From Pyrenopolyporus hunteri (lineage: Eukaryota > Ascomycota > Sordariomycetes > Xylariales > Hypoxylaceae), in assembly GCA_902806595.1 (NCBI GenBank), contig CADCXC010000011.1:186001-250000 (forward strand): 64,000 nucleotides of DNA. The letters run 5' to 3'. Both the position numbers and the translations under genes were made by a program. The stretch's first letter is position 1, and the number at the start of each line of letters is the position of its first letter. The notes under the pieces are model-generated. The model did not search any database. It was given only the letters and a program-made list of their open reading frames with translations, and had not been told where the DNA came from. Shown here one piece after another: positions 1 through 11,630 of this stretch.

Positions 1-2193
1 ATGTCCGAGGCTCTCTGTCTCTTCCACACGGACTTCCGCAACTTCGATCTCAATGCAGAAATCCGGTTGAACGGGAATGGCAGCGCGGATCCCAGCCACA
101 TAATGCCGAGATCTATCCACTTAAGCTCGCTCTTAGCTTACGTAGCCATACCGCTCTTCACGTATGTATAGCCAAACATATTATGGCACCTATCTATATC
201 ATAGCGATTAGCAACGAGAATGCTCCGCGAGGAAAGAATGGCGCCTTTTACCGTTAGCACTATGTCATATATTGCGATAGACGTGGTAATGCCCAATAGA
301 TATCCACACGGCTTAAGATATTGATTCTATCTAACCGGGAGAAAAGCGCCGCTAAAGATAGATTTCAGGATTTGAACAGGTGAGCTGATACCTACTGCGT
401 ACTGCGTACTGCGTCCCGCGTATAAACGGTATAAGTGATAGGCGAGTAGAAAACGTATGTTTCTATCTCATAAACACAAGGCCCACGTCGAGAGGGATCG
501 CACGGCAGGGCCTTGATTCCAATTTGATGCCGGCATGATGAATGTTATGCGTAAACTCCGCACTCGACCCCTCGGTACCTGTCCTGCTAACATCCACGAA
601 TTGCTATACGCGGTAGGGTATAAAGGAAGACTCGGCGCCAGTCACCAATGGGGATTTGGAGTACATATATACACACACGTTGTATGTTGTATTGGGATGT
701 GATTGAGAAGTATAGGGAGGAGGTAGAGAGTGTACTTGCCATCTCGCGCTCGCCTCGGAGTTCTTTTTATTGTCCTTACCTACCTACATAGTAGGTAGGG
801 AGCTGCTTCCTTTTCTCTCTTCCACTTTACATAAGTTACGTCCTTGGTCCCACTTCCCTTTCCCTTCTCTCCCTTCATCTAATAGAGTTTACGTTTGGGC
901 GCGTGCGTGTTAGAGGCAGGCGATACCCAAGCGACGAACCTCATATACATTTTGTACGTACTATCACGCGCACCTACACTTTCAATACCTACCGCCTCCC
1001 GTCCACCACACCATCCATTAACCTCCCGACACTGCTTCTTCCAAAAACACTAGCAACAACATCAACATTGCCGAGGCCGCCACCCCCCCGCTCAGCCAAG
1101 GTCCGTTCAGGACTAGAATTGGTACTAGGCGTCGCATATAATCAGCCTAGTCAAGCTCATTAAGCTTTCTTCCCTTTTCGAATCTTTCATAAATCAACTG
1201 TCCCTCCTTCGAATTGGTTGCTTTCTCCTCCCACCTCCACACGATCGTTTGGATCCCTGCTCCTGGTTGCCTTGTATCGGTGATCGTGTGTTGCTCTTCG
1301 TTTGATTCTGTAAAATCAGTCGCTACTCCTCCGTCGACTTCCTCTGATCCAATCCCCGAGCTTGCCTTACCAAGCTGCTCAGTTGCGCGGCGGAATTATT
1401 CCTTTGGCTGACATCATCTCCCCGTTCACCGTCCGCCCCATCCCTGTGTTTACGTAGGGCTCACGCTCGCCTGTTGAGCTCAACCTGCGATCCTGCCGGT
1501 CTCGGTGGCTTGCTTCGATCCACCCGACCCAGGGCTGAGGACCGCAACTCAGCTTGTAGTTGGGGTGAATATACGCCCATGTCCGGTTGATTTATTAATT
1601 TCTATTAAGACATTGTCACACAAGTTGGTTCCCCATTTCGTTCCTTATCTCTCGTCGAAGCCATTGGACGTTCCCATCTCACTACAATCCCTGGCGTATC
1701 TTGGTACACCTGGACCTAGAACGGGCAGGGGACTACGATATCCGAGACGCCATTCCGACATACACGGTCCTTTGCCCGGGGTCTAACCAGTAAAGCCACC
1801 CCACTTTCCATATGTCCCGACCAGGTCCACATCTGCATCTGCGTATCTCTTGATACCCGCCCTGTGGAACCGAATTTCATGTTGGCTGTCAGCTATACAC
1901 CTCGGTCATATCCACGGCCATGTCGTCAAGCGGATGTTGAGTGCGCTAGCCATTGGCGCTCTCGTGGACCCTTTTTGGCGTATCCTACCCGGTTCGGTGT
2001 TTCTTATAAGCTCATAGCCGCCTCGTCTATTAAGATCGCATCAGAACCGCACTTAGAGACATGTTGCTAACAAAATCTTATTTAAATTAGCTCTGTATCG
2101 CATTTAATCGCTTATAAAGTCTAAACGGCTCTTAGCCTTTGTTTAAGAGTACGAGTTTCCAACTTTCTGCTATCTTGTCCTTGGACTGGAATT
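1..2193. other. Left-edge intergenic region, no gene assigned
   Basis: I see no recognisable protein in these 2.2 kb. Short open frames of 60-93 codons at 903-2070 lack known motifs and are interrupted by splice-less stops, so I treat them as promoter or 5' UTR of the carrier gene that follows. An ATG frame from base 1 runs for 56 codons to about 171. It could be the edge of a gene lying to the left, on either strand, but nothing confirms this. A TACTGCG 7-mer is repeated three times at 393-413. Confidence 0.5.
393..413. repeat. Short tandem repeat, 7-bp unit x3
   Basis: The unit TACTGCG occurs three times head to tail. A fourth, diverged unit (TCCCGCG) follows. It is a simple microsatellite in noncoding sequence with no evident role. 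Confidence 0.9.
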
Positions 2194-3258
2194 ATGAGCT
2201 CCAACACCCTGAAGCAAGCGGCGGAAGCAGCACGATCTAAGACGTCCGCAATGGGAAAGCAAGGCTCGGAGGCCGTCACGGCCGTAGGGAATGACTTCTT
2301 ACACACTCCTATAATGCGGGCAGCCCTTCCATTTATCAACGGTGGCATTTCCGGGATGGTTGCGACCACCGTTATCCAACCCGTGGATATGATCAAAGTT
2401 AGATTACAACTTGCCGGCGAGGGCGTTGCCACTGGGCCTAAGCCTACTCCGTTATCCGTTACACGAGAAATTCTTGCGCAAGGCAAGGTTCTCGACTTAT
2501 ACACCGGCCTCTCGGCAGGCCTTCTCCGCCAGGCCGTATACACCACAGCGAGATTGGGGTTCTTCGACACCTTCATGAAGAACTTAACACACCGAGCCAA
2601 GGAGAGGGGTAGCCAGGTCAGCTTCGTCGAGCGAGCGAGCGCCGGCCTTGCGGCTGGCGGCATAGCAGCCTTCATCGGAAACCCGGCCGACTTAGCTCTC
2701 ATCCGAATGCAATCGGACGGCCTCAAGCCCATTGCCGAGCGCAAGAACTACAAATCCGTTATCGATGCTTTAACATCTATCGTTAAGTCCGAAGGTGTCA
2801 CTGCACTGTGGGCAGGCGCGACGCCGACCGTAGTCCGAGCCATGTCGCTTAACCTAGGCCAACTGGCCTTTTTCTCGGAAGCTAAAGCACAGCTGAAAGC
2901 GCGCACCCACTGGTCGCCCCAGTCGCAGACCTTAACGGCCAGTGCCATCGCTGGCTTCTTCGCTTCCTTCCTCAGTTTGCCTTTCGACTTCGTCAAGACG
3001 AGGTTGCAAAAGCAGCAGCGCGGTCCGGATGGCAAACTCCCGTACAAGAGCATGACGGACTGCTTCGTCAAGGTTGCAAGACAGGAGGGCCTTACACGCT
3101 TCTACCGCGGTTTCGGTACCTATTATGTGAGGATCGCACCACACGCGTAAGTCTAATCTCGTCCGAATGCCAGATGCTTAGAATATTGTGCGCTAACGTC
3201 ACATTGCAGCATGGTGACTCTGATTGTTGTAGACTACCTCGGCTGGCTAACTAGATGA
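2194..3258 (+). CDS. Mitochondrial 2-oxoglutarate/malate carrier (SLC25 family)
   Basis: Exons 2194-3146 and 3210-3258 join to a 333-residue protein. The intron 3147-3209 has donor GTAAGT, branch GCTAACG and acceptor CAG, and splicing adds the C-terminal sixth-helix sequence starting MVTLIVVDYLGW. The protein has the three tandem repeats of mitochondrial carriers: signatures QPVDMIKVRLQ, NPADLALIRMQ and LPFDFVKTRLQ, each of PxD/E-x-x-K/R type. The motif GLSAGLLRQAVYTTARLG matches the oxoglutarate carrier SLC25A11 closely, and PHAMVTLI resembles its C-terminal PHTVLTFI. The protein should exchange 2-oxoglutarate for malate across the inner mitochondrial membrane, in the malate-aspartate shuttle and in nitrogen metabolism. 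A related dicarboxylate carrier is the main alternative. The start ATG follows a long leader, with about 35 N-terminal residues before the first repeat. The gene converges on the downstream minus-strand gene with about 300 bp between stops. Confidence 0.93.
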
Positions 3259-3556
3259 ATTAACGACCGGAACTTTGGATGAATTCTTTTTATTTACCTT
3301 GTTTGCAGTACTGCCTAGAGGAAGTGTTTGGAGAGGCGTCTAACGGTCATTATGGGAAAGCATTGTCAACGTCTTTTTATAGGGAGATCGATAAGGAATA
3401 CCATTCGTACATATTCTATCTTATGCATACTCTTGCAAAGAATGCGAAAACGGACTAAAAACACACCCCTCCGTACGAGGGATCGAGTTGCGTGATTTTC
3501 CTTCCTTATGATTTAAGTCGACAAGTACCTTCTTGCGGTCCGAGTTTCCACAGCGC

Positions 3557-5004
3557 TCATATCGCCTTCTTGGTACAGATGATCCAGTTCAAATAGCCGC
3601 AGGGCCAGAGGAAGCGTTCCCTACCGCTTTTGATTTCCCAGCCGTCGCTGTCGGCGCCACAAGTGCGGAGCAAGGTCTCAACCTCGTCTGCAGTACGAGT
3701 GCGCAGGCAAGAGATAAGACCATCGAAAACGAGCACGAAAGGGACGACGGGTATGACATAGACCCAGAAGAGCCTCAGGGGCGACCACCAATAAAGTAGC
3801 GGGGCGATCAGGAAGATGAAGAAGCCGAAAGCGAAACACGTTAATAAGCCCGTTAGAGATCGGTCCTGGAGCTCGAAGATACTGGATAACGAAGCACTTG
3901 TTAGCCTAATTTCCTTTTTTTTTTTTTTTTTTTTTTTTTTAGGAAAACAAAATATCCACAAGTTTGAGTCTTTGCTTACCCAAACCCGTCACTAGTCTCT
4001 ACAGTATTCTTCAGAATGGCGCGGGCCAAATTGTCGTCGAAGTGGTGGAAAGCCAAGTTGAACAGGCGGAATATGCCCTTCCCGCCATTGGCTCCCTTCC
4101 CAGCGTACTGGCGCAGCAAGTCGATGGGGGCATTGGCGGCATCGACGGGTCGCGGGACATACGTCAGGTGGTCACTCTTCTTGCTGGCGGCGGCCCAGGA
4201 CTCGACGTGGGGGTGTAAATCGGTTAGCACGAAGTCGACCTGGGAATCCTCGTCGCGGACGGTGTCGGACTTGGCCCGCGGATTGGCCACCGCGGCGTAA
4301 CTCGGCGTGTTCTCGGCGGCGGCCCGGCTCTCGCCATTGACGACGCCGGCGGATGCTGTTGCGGGCACCGTGTGCGTCGCCGCGCGCTCTAGCTCTTGGT
4401 TCAGAGCGCGCTCGATGAAGGGGGTTGGCCCGCCGGCCCCCGCGCAGAAGTCGATGTACGTGTACCGCCGCGACCTCGAGTCCCCTAGTACCCGCCGGAG
4501 GGTCTCGGCTACGATCGTCGCGGGACTGCTGCGCTGCAGGAACGGGATGTGGACGGTCCAGGCGTGTGTCAAGCCCGTTTGGACGTATGCGCGTAGGAAG
4601 GAGGGGAACCTATTGCGGGCGAGGGCATGGTTAGTCAGGTCGGTTGGTTATGTAAGGTGAGCTGGCTGGCTGGCCAAGCCGATAGATAGGAGGTAGGTTG
4701 GGTAGGTAGCTGCCGACACATGTTGTAGAGACAAGACACGACGCGGCTCGGTGAGACACAGCTGAGATGGCGCAGATCTGTTGGATTGGACCCTCAATCT
4801 GTTGACCCAACGCGCCGTGCCGGGCGGTGACACATATCCAATGGGCTGCTGGGGATGTTGAAGTCCGGAGTTCCGGACTTGTAGTGCTTATGGCTCTGGT
4901 GGCTTCGGCTTGCTTCAATCGCATGCATGCATGTAGGTAGGTACTTACCAGGGCTGGTCATCGATCTCCCACAGATGCATACGAGGGATCCAGGGCGACG
5001 CCAT
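3557..5004 (-). CDS. Fungal SAM-methyltransferase-like protein with C-terminal membrane segments
   Basis: I built three exons: 5004-4949, 4609-3980 and 3881-3557, coding for 336 residues. Intron 1 (4948-4610, 339 bp) joins DDQP to WFPSFLRAYVQ. Intron 2 (3979-3882) joins SDGF to GIFELQDRSL. Both junctions restore the conserved ascomycete family pattern. Residues about 70-79 read YIDFCAGAGG, a Rossmann methyltransferase motif I, followed later by DFVLTDLHPH. The last third holds two hydrophobic segments (around FAFGFFIFLIAPLLYWW and VYVIPVVPFVLVFDGLI), suggesting a membrane anchor. The substrate is unknown. The family is widespread and uncharacterised in filamentous fungi. Intron 2 carries a 26-nt homopolymer. 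The start codon shares an approximately 0.9-kb divergent promoter with the P450 gene. Confidence 0.85.
3915..3940. repeat. 26-nt T homopolymer inside an intron
   Basis: Twenty-six consecutive T on the + strand, read as poly-A in the minus-strand transcript. It lies between the donor and the branch site of intron 2 of the methyltransferase-like gene, an intron of only 98 bp. The exact length may be affected by sequencing slippage. Confidence 0.9.
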
Positions 5005-5900
5005 GATGGTAGATTGATTTGTTGGCATTTGATTCTGCCGTATACGATGTCTCCGCTAGACTTGCGGCTCTAGAGTAAACAAACTTGAGAGCGAACAGGA
5101 TCACGATCAGAATAATAGATGGAATTAGGAATACTCCGTATGTCTTGCGAATGAAACACAATTGATGATTGAAGCCAAGCTACCTACCTAGGTAATACCC
5201 ATGGATTCGGACGAGCTTAAGAGGAGGAGCAGCGGAGTCGAGCATGTACGTAATTGTCGAGCTTCCCCTGCTGCCGTCATCATGACAGCTTCATGATTGG
5301 CAATTTTTGTTGAGTTTCGAGTTTAGGGCCTCGGACAATGTTCGAGTTATTCCAGGGGGAGGGAGCTAGGGACTTGGAGCCAATCAATTAGCTTTAGGTG
5401 AAGTACGTACTGAGACAAGGGGTACGCTAGGGGGCCTAGAGGACAGCCTAAGCCCGCGTATTCGTTGCGTCACTGACGTAAGGCTGAAACGCCAAAATAA
5501 AACAAAAAAGATTCTCCTGACGACATGTGATGGGAAGTGGAAGGTGCAACTCGCCGTCAGCGCAATCCAATTAGAAGCAGTTCACGCTTCTCTCACTTGC
5601 TCCTTTTTCTCACCTGTGGGTCCAACTGACTTTCGACTTTGATATTATACGCAGCCATTATCGGTTCTATAGTTCCTCATTCTACTCCGTGGAGACTATC
5701 ACGGGTTTCCAAATACAAATAGCAGAATGAATGCTGCGGCCTAGTTTGAAATTGGTGGAGACTAATTCTTAACACATAGTCCTTAATTCAATCGCTTCAT
5801 GAGCACGTTTAACACCAGAGATCCGCCAAAAAGAAAGAAAATCGCCTATGAGATCCTCAAACTCACCAGCTCCATTTCTTGATAGATATCGGTCATTAGT
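5005..5900. promoter_or_regulatory. Divergent intergenic promoter region
   Basis: About 0.9 kb separate the methyltransferase-like start (minus strand) from the P450 start (plus strand). No protein motif is visible. A 67-codon frame at 4958-5161 (-) with one hydrophobic helix overlaps the methyltransferase first exon in another frame and is probably chance. The stretch should hold both promoters. I see no TATA box I would trust. Confidence 0.5.
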
Positions 5901-7531
5901 ATGGCCCTTCTAGAAGGGTACGGGCTAGCGTGGCTTTCTCTATTTGGAGCCCTTCTATACTATCAATTCGTTTTCAAGACGCCTACGATCCGAAGGAACG
6001 GGATTCCCCTGAGGTAGGTATGCTATAGCCCTTGCATCATATCGCCATAGGACCATAGGTCAACGGCTAACCCAACGGCAGGAAGCCCCCGAATACCCTG
6101 CCCATAGCAGGTAATGGAATTCTCTTTCTTCAGCCGCGGCAGAAGCTGTTTTCCTGGTTCGTCAAATGCGAAAGGCAGTTCGGCCATGAGACGTTCCAAA
6201 TCAGCGTACCTACCCTACCTCCAGGCGTGGTGATCAACGACCCCAAGAACCTCGACTATGTTTTCAAGAACGAAGGTATCTTCTCCAAAGGCGACTTCTT
6301 CAAACGCCTCTCTTGGGACTTGTTTGGGAGTGGAATCATAAACGTCGACGGTGAGCTATGGAAGGCTCAGAGGAAGGCTGGTCTTGCTTTTCTTAATACT
6401 TCCAACTTGAGAGTCCTCACGGACATCGCTCTTCCACGGTATCTCAGTCGCGCCGTAGATTACCTACATGCGCAAGCACGTGCCGGGAACGTCGTGGATC
6501 TACAGAACGTATTCCACGAAATCACAAGCCAGCTTATGGGGAAAATGGCTTATGATATGGAGATGCATGCTGACGATGATTTTACCGTCGCCTTTGACTA
6601 CGCTTCGGGCGCGACCACAGAGCGCTTCCAGAACCCCTTGTGGTTCATCACGGAGCCCTTCACCGGCTTCCAGTTTAGGAGGGCGCTTCATACAATACGT
6701 ACCTTTGGTCATAAAATCGTAGACACTGCTATAAATACAGATAGCAAGAAACAAGGCGCACCCACCAATCCACAGTCAATCCCCGACAGGCTAGACGAAG
6801 TTTCCGGTAGCCTGATTCAATCGTTATTGGAAGTCTTTGGTGATAACCGGAAATTGATATCTGACTCCGCCTTAAACTATCTTTCCGCCGGCAGAGACAC
6901 CGTTGCTCAAGCACTAACATGGACCATGTACCTGCTCATGCAGCATGAACGCGTCGCTGGGAACATTCGAAAGGAAGCGAGGACTTTACTAGAGAATTCA
7001 GGGATGCCACTCCTAGTATCTGATGACATTGGCGCCGGGAGCGTCAATTCGGCCGCCTTCGTACCGCAATCGCTACCGTACACCATGGCAACCTTTTACG
7101 AATCGTTACGCCTATACCCACCAATCCCTTTTGAGATTAAGCAATGCGAGAAAGAAACCACATTACCTGATGGCACATTCCTACCTGAAAAGTCCATAGT
7201 ATTCTGGTGTACTTGGGCCATGAATAGGTCAAGGATAAGTTGGGGAGATGACGCTGAGTCCTTCCGACCGGAGAGATGGCTTACAGAAGATGGCAGGTTA
7301 ATCATTAAGAGTGCTGCCGAGTTTCCTGTATTCAACGGCGGTCCGCGGCTGTGCCTCGGAAAACGAATGGCAGAATTATTAGCAGCTCAAGTTATTTCGA
7401 TGATAGTATTAACTTTCGATTTCACGCCGGCTTATAAGGGTGAGAGAATCAGCAAGAGTAGCCTCACCCTGCCGATGAACGGGGGACTACCATGCCTTGT
7501 AACGCCTATGAATCCCAAACTAAAGCAATAA
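5901..7531 (+). CDS. Cytochrome P450 monooxygenase, CYP52/CYP63-like clan
   Basis: Exons 5901-6013 and 6082-7531 (intron donor GTAGGT, branch GCTAAC, acceptor CAG) encode 520 residues, the normal microsomal P450 length. The first exon gives a membrane anchor (LAWLSLFGALLYYQFVF), and the junction yields a proline-rich hinge, PLRKPPNTLPIAGN. Core motifs are present: I-helix AGRDT near residue 307, ESLR (ExxR) near 378, PERW, and the haem loop FNGGPRLCLG near 455 with the axial Cys near 462. The AGRDTVAQALTW and FNGGPRLCLG sequences resemble the CYP52/CYP63/CYP539 alkane and fatty-acid hydroxylase clade, so terminal hydroxylation of fatty acids is plausible but unproven. It acts at the ER with NADPH-P450 reductase. 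All catalytic residues look intact. Confidence 0.92.
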
Positions 7532-7979
7532 TGACAATTTCAAGCAAACGCGTTGCCCTACACGTCAACTCTCCCGTCGGAGGAAGGACGGCCACAAGAA
7601 CTCACGCCCCCAGCGATTACCCCACGATTAGAATAGTTATAAGACGGTGGCTAGCTGCCTTCAACTTCTAGGCATCATGGCTTCCTTTCGAGTACCCAAG
7701 TCCATTGCTACAGTCGCCATCGTCCTGGGTAGTAATAACTTAAGACGCGGTTTCTAATTTCAGGAAGTAAACATATCTCGATTCACTTTTGCCCATCGTA
7801 GCTTACGCCCTTCATTCTACACCTCTCTTGTAGAACTACCAACTTAACACAGAAGTAAGCATCGTGGCTTTTCAAATACGTTAATCATTCATTACGCCGC
7901 CTCCCCAGCTTTCTTCCTATTAGACCTATAGTGTCGTACTTTTTTTTTTCAGACACCGCTACTACATACATACCTCACA
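7532..7979. other. Intergenic spacer, P450 to amidoligase
   Basis: No supported gene. A 10-nt T run (7940-7949) lies about 30 bp upstream of the amidoligase ATG. A short ATG frame at 7678 (about 18 codons) has no support. Confidence 0.5.
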
Positions 7980-9354
7980 ATGGATAATGAATATACACCG
8001 CTGCTTACAACGGCGCTTGGATATACAGATCGTTCACCTATTTCCAAATATGCATCAATCATCGAGTCGCCACACGACAAGAGCGGGCCCTTGACTTTCG
8101 GCATTGAACTAGAATTCCTACTCCCTGTCCTCCTCTGGGGATTAGAAGACCCTCACCCATCCGATGCCCGTCCACCGATTACAGCTACAAATCACAACGA
8201 TGCGTATTTTCAACTACAACGTTACCTCGGAGCATCATGTGGTTTCCCATTTCGCCTTAGCACCGACGACGTCTACTACCCCCCTTACCATAATGTCAGC
8301 CGCTACGATCAATGGCGTATTGCCATTGACAGCTCAATTCAGATTGAACAACCATTCGAATTAATGTATTATTGGTTTGGGGCAGAGGTGACCTCGGAAA
8401 TCATGAGGTCCAACAATCCCGCTTTCTACATCAGGAGAATAACGGATGTGTGTCGAGCTCTTCGCAACACGCGCGTCCATGTAAACCAATCGACAGCTGC
8501 TCATGTTCATATTGGTCGTGGCGACCAATCATTCAGCCTCCTCACGATCAAGAAGTTTGCTACTTTGATTTTTTTTGTTGATGAGATGCTATTAAGTTTA
8601 AATCACCCTGCACACCGTAACAACGCCTTCCGAATGCCTCTTACTCAAATACTTCACGCCAGCCAGCCACCGTCCGACACAGTACACACTGGAAACGGGC
8701 ATATAAGCGAAGAACAAGAGCTACAAATGAGCGAGTTCCTCCCAACCAATCTAGGGCCGGGAACTGCTCCGATGGTTAGTTCCAGAATTCACCCAAAGCA
8801 TCCTATACGTTCATATATTAACGTACCTACGTTAACCTGATTACTGATTCAGCAATTCAAACTAGATACGGCTCTTCTGGGGGGCGGGGAACATTCAGAG
8901 ACTAGCAGCTATGCTGTCCTATCAGGGTTCTCTCAGGTAAGCGCGTAACGGAGCTTTATCAAGAACCTTGATACTAACCCAGAACGCGGTCGGAAGAGGA
9001 TCCGTCGGTTTCACCAGATTCACGCCTGCCGGATCTGTTGGCGGTAACACTCATACCTTCGAGTTTCGACAGATGAACAACAGCTTGGATCCGGTTTCCA
9101 TCATCCATTGGGTAAGGGTCTGTATAGCGATCACCGACTTCGCCAGGCTCTCCAGCCCGGAGCAATACAAACAGTTGATAGAGAAAATATCGGACAAGGA
9201 CGTCGACTTTTCAGCGTTCGACCTACTTATTGAACTCGGCTTGGTTGAGGAGGAGAAATATTTCAGGTCCAAAGTGGAGGCATATGAAAGCGGTAACTTG
9301 GAATTTTATTCAGGGCAGAGCTCAGGGAAGCCTTTTTTAGAACCACTCCGATAG
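7980..9354 (+). CDS. Putative amidoligase (Amidoligase_2 family)
   Basis: Three exons, 7980-8774, 8853-8936 and 8983-9354, give 416 residues. Intron 1 uses donor GTTAGT and acceptor CAG, and intron 2 uses GTAAGC with branch CTAAC. Both fall on codon boundaries. The N-terminal core FGIELEFL and the later DSSIQ, AHVHIG and NTHTFEFRQMNNSLDP segments match the fungal amidoligase family, a glutamine-synthetase/carboxylate-amine-ligase fold. The acidic and His residues of these motifs are those expected to bind metal-ATP and substrate. By family, it would join a carboxylate (often a gamma-carboxylate) to an amine using ATP. No substrate is established for the fungal members. No signal peptide or membrane segment is visible, so it is probably cytosolic. 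It looks complete. Confidence 0.85.
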
Positions 9355-10658
9355 GCTATTGCGGATGAAGGCCATTAGCGACTTAGTAGGGTTTTCGCTT
9401 CTCTTTCTATGTATCTCTTACTTTAGCGTTAGAAAGTCTAGTACTATATAGTTAGATAGGTATGTAGCTTCGAGTTCTCAGATGTCTCTACGCACAATCC
9501 GCATACTTGACAAGTACATAAGCGTATGAACTCTATACACCCTCTCTATCTTCTCTTATATTCCTTTTCCTTTCATTTCCCTTTCTACTTCCTTCTCCTC
9601 TGCATCTACATTCTCCTGTCAAGTACACACGCGTAGAAACGTACGTGAACGCACCTCTATCCAAGTGCCGGTTATCACATCGCTGAACAACAGCGGAAAA
9701 TATAGGGGAAGAATCACAACATACTACCAAGCCTTCAAAGGCGGAGGAAAGAGACCGATGAGGAGCCACAGGTCAATCCAATTTGTCATCTAATACTTTC
9801 AAAACGCCAATGATGGTCATCGTACTCATGCTATGATTTCCTTAGCTAATAGGGCCTACAATTATAACATACACGTTCGACTGAGTGTAAGGAAAGTGAG
9901 GGGGCTCTAGGAAAATAGGAGGCAGATGTGAGCGTATCGTGGGCCCCTCCCTTTTCTAGCGTGGCCTTGATAGTCAATGGTTTGTTATGGTGGGATATCG
10001 TGTAGAAGAGGAATATCCTTACTATATAGGAACTGGCTGTTACCAGTCCCAAGGCCCTACTCTTGGTCTAGATATCTAACTCTCCGTAATTTCAAAGATC
10101 TCGGATTCAAACGAGAGCAGTGCTGGGTTGTTGCCTTTTGCCTTCATCACACTGTAGACAAAGCCTTAGTCAAAAGGGTTGGGTTCAGAGACGTACGTAG
10201 CACGAGCACGTCGTCATAACGTACTATAGGACTACGTACAATGTATAAGTCGTCGTTATAGAGGAGTCTAAGTACTCGCCAACATGGCGCTCTTCGATAT
10301 ATCGCCCTAGCGATTCTGTTCGTTTCGATTTTTATTCGCTCTTAAACCAACCCCATCCTTCTTTCATTCATACTGTTTTCATTTCGAGGACGTTACCGGG
10401 CCGGGTTCCTCCTCGAGACACTCTAAACTTCCTATTGTAACTCAGGGGCTCCCGCCTGTTACCTTGGACGATAGCTTGAGCTGACGAACTCGGTCCATCA
10501 GGCTGAGTCTCCCAGCAGAATCTTCGGATCCTCTGCCACTTCTTTTTCTCCCACACTAGTATTTAAACCTTGAAACTTTCCCAACTCTCTCTCCTTCTCC
10601 TGCAACCCTTCCTCACACGCAACACCACCCCGAGAACAGCAACCAAAGCGTAGTCAAG
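9355..10658. other. Intergenic spacer
   Basis: About 1.3 kb with only short, motif-free frames (for example 9533-9769 and 9846-10052 on the minus strand). The stretch from about 10,360 to 10,658, rich in C and T, is probably promoter and 5' UTR of the small membrane-protein gene that follows. Confidence 0.45.
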
Positions 10659-11051
10659 ATGGGTTTCGTATCCTTCCTGTCCACCGTCCTCTACTACGTC
10701 TCGTTGTACATCGTCGCCACCGGCCCCCGCACCCTCGAGTACCTTCTCGAGGAGGGCGGATCGTACCACGCCTTCCAGCAGCACACCCACCGAGTCTACT
10801 TCAGGGACCGCCCCGCCCCCCGCGAGCGCGACATCGTCATCCTGGACATCTACGTCGGATTGCTCCTGCTCTGCGCCGCCTCGATCTGGGCGTACGTGTC
10901 GTCCGCGGTCATGATTCGCGTGGGTTTCGTTGACAACGACGACCGAATCTATCTCGTTAACCTTTGGGTTGGCGTGCTGAGCATCTGCTACGTGATCCGA
11001 AAGATTTACCACCAGGGCGCCCGCGGGGCTGGACAGGTCGGAGCACTTTGA
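10659..11051 (+). CDS. Small multi-pass membrane protein, function unknown
   Basis: A single-exon frame of 130 residues with an ATG in good context (caagATGGG) after a pyrimidine-rich leader. Three hydrophobic segments are visible: about residues 3-22 (FVSFLSTVLYYVSLYIVATG), 59-85 (IVILDIYVGLLLLCAASIWA) and 98-115 (YLVNLWVGVLSICYVI). Charged loops and a basic, glycine-rich tail separate and follow them. Codon use is strongly biased to C-ending codons, as in the neighbouring well-supported genes, which argues that it is real. I do not recognise a family. Confidence 0.7.
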   Translation: MGFVSFLSTVLYYVSLYIVATGPRTLEYLLEEGGSYHAFQQHTHRVYFRDRPAPRERDIVILDIYVGLLLLCAASIWAYVSSAVMIRVGFVDNDDRIYLVNLWVGVLSICYVIRKIYHQGARGAGQVGAL

Positions 11052-11272
11052 TCTATGTGAGCGAAACTTACCTAGGTGCTTTTGAAACCATGACCTTATT
11101 CATTTCCACTAATGCGCCGTGTTGAACAGGAACACCCCGCCCGTTTGATCTTGATTCGATACCAGTAGCCGCAACACTTCCAACACTTCCTACTGAGCGA
11201 CGTCTCTCTAGTTCCATCGTCGCAGTCAAGCAAACCAGGGTTTTTCACGCGCTTCTCGATATTCAACGACTC

Positions 11273-11630
11273 ATGGCCGCCAACATCATGACTACCACTA
11301 GTAGTTCTCTGGCAACGACACACGATAGTAAGTTTCATTTAAAAACACCCATAAGTCGGCGGCTTCTAACAAGCCGAAGTTTTAGCTCCTACTCACAACG
11401 GTTGCACTGCTCGAGAATCGCAAAGTTTACTCTCGAGGCCCGACGACGACAACCGTATGGCTTTGTAAGTGCGAGAATCCATCTTCTACCCGTATATATG
11501 ACTCGGACTAACCTCGTAATCAAGATTCTCCAGAAAATCCACGCAAAAGAATGGTCGAGGAGGACTCGGGGGGAGGAAGTTAGCATGTATCCTTCGGGAC
11601 AAAAGCTGTCTCCTCTCGGGGAGCGGATAA
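11273..11630 (+). CDS. Possible small three-exon gene, 79 residues, unknown
   Basis: Exons 11273-11327, 11386-11464 and 11525-11630 join to an open 79-codon frame. Both introns start with GTAAGT. Intron 1 has TCTAAC before a TAG acceptor, and intron 2 has ACTAAC before an AAG acceptor. The product begins MAANIMTTTSSS and is Ser/Thr-rich, then basic and Gly-rich, with no known motif, signal peptide or membrane segment. Support is only the consistent splice signals. Chance is possible. It could also be a 3' UTR extension of the preceding gene. Confidence 0.35.

Noticed and set aside
2121..2744. 207-codon minus-strand frame
   Set aside because: Antisense shadow of the mitochondrial carrier exon.
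4958..5161. 67-codon minus-strand frame with one hydrophobic helix
   Set aside because: It overlaps the first exon of the methyltransferase-like gene in another frame and has no further support.
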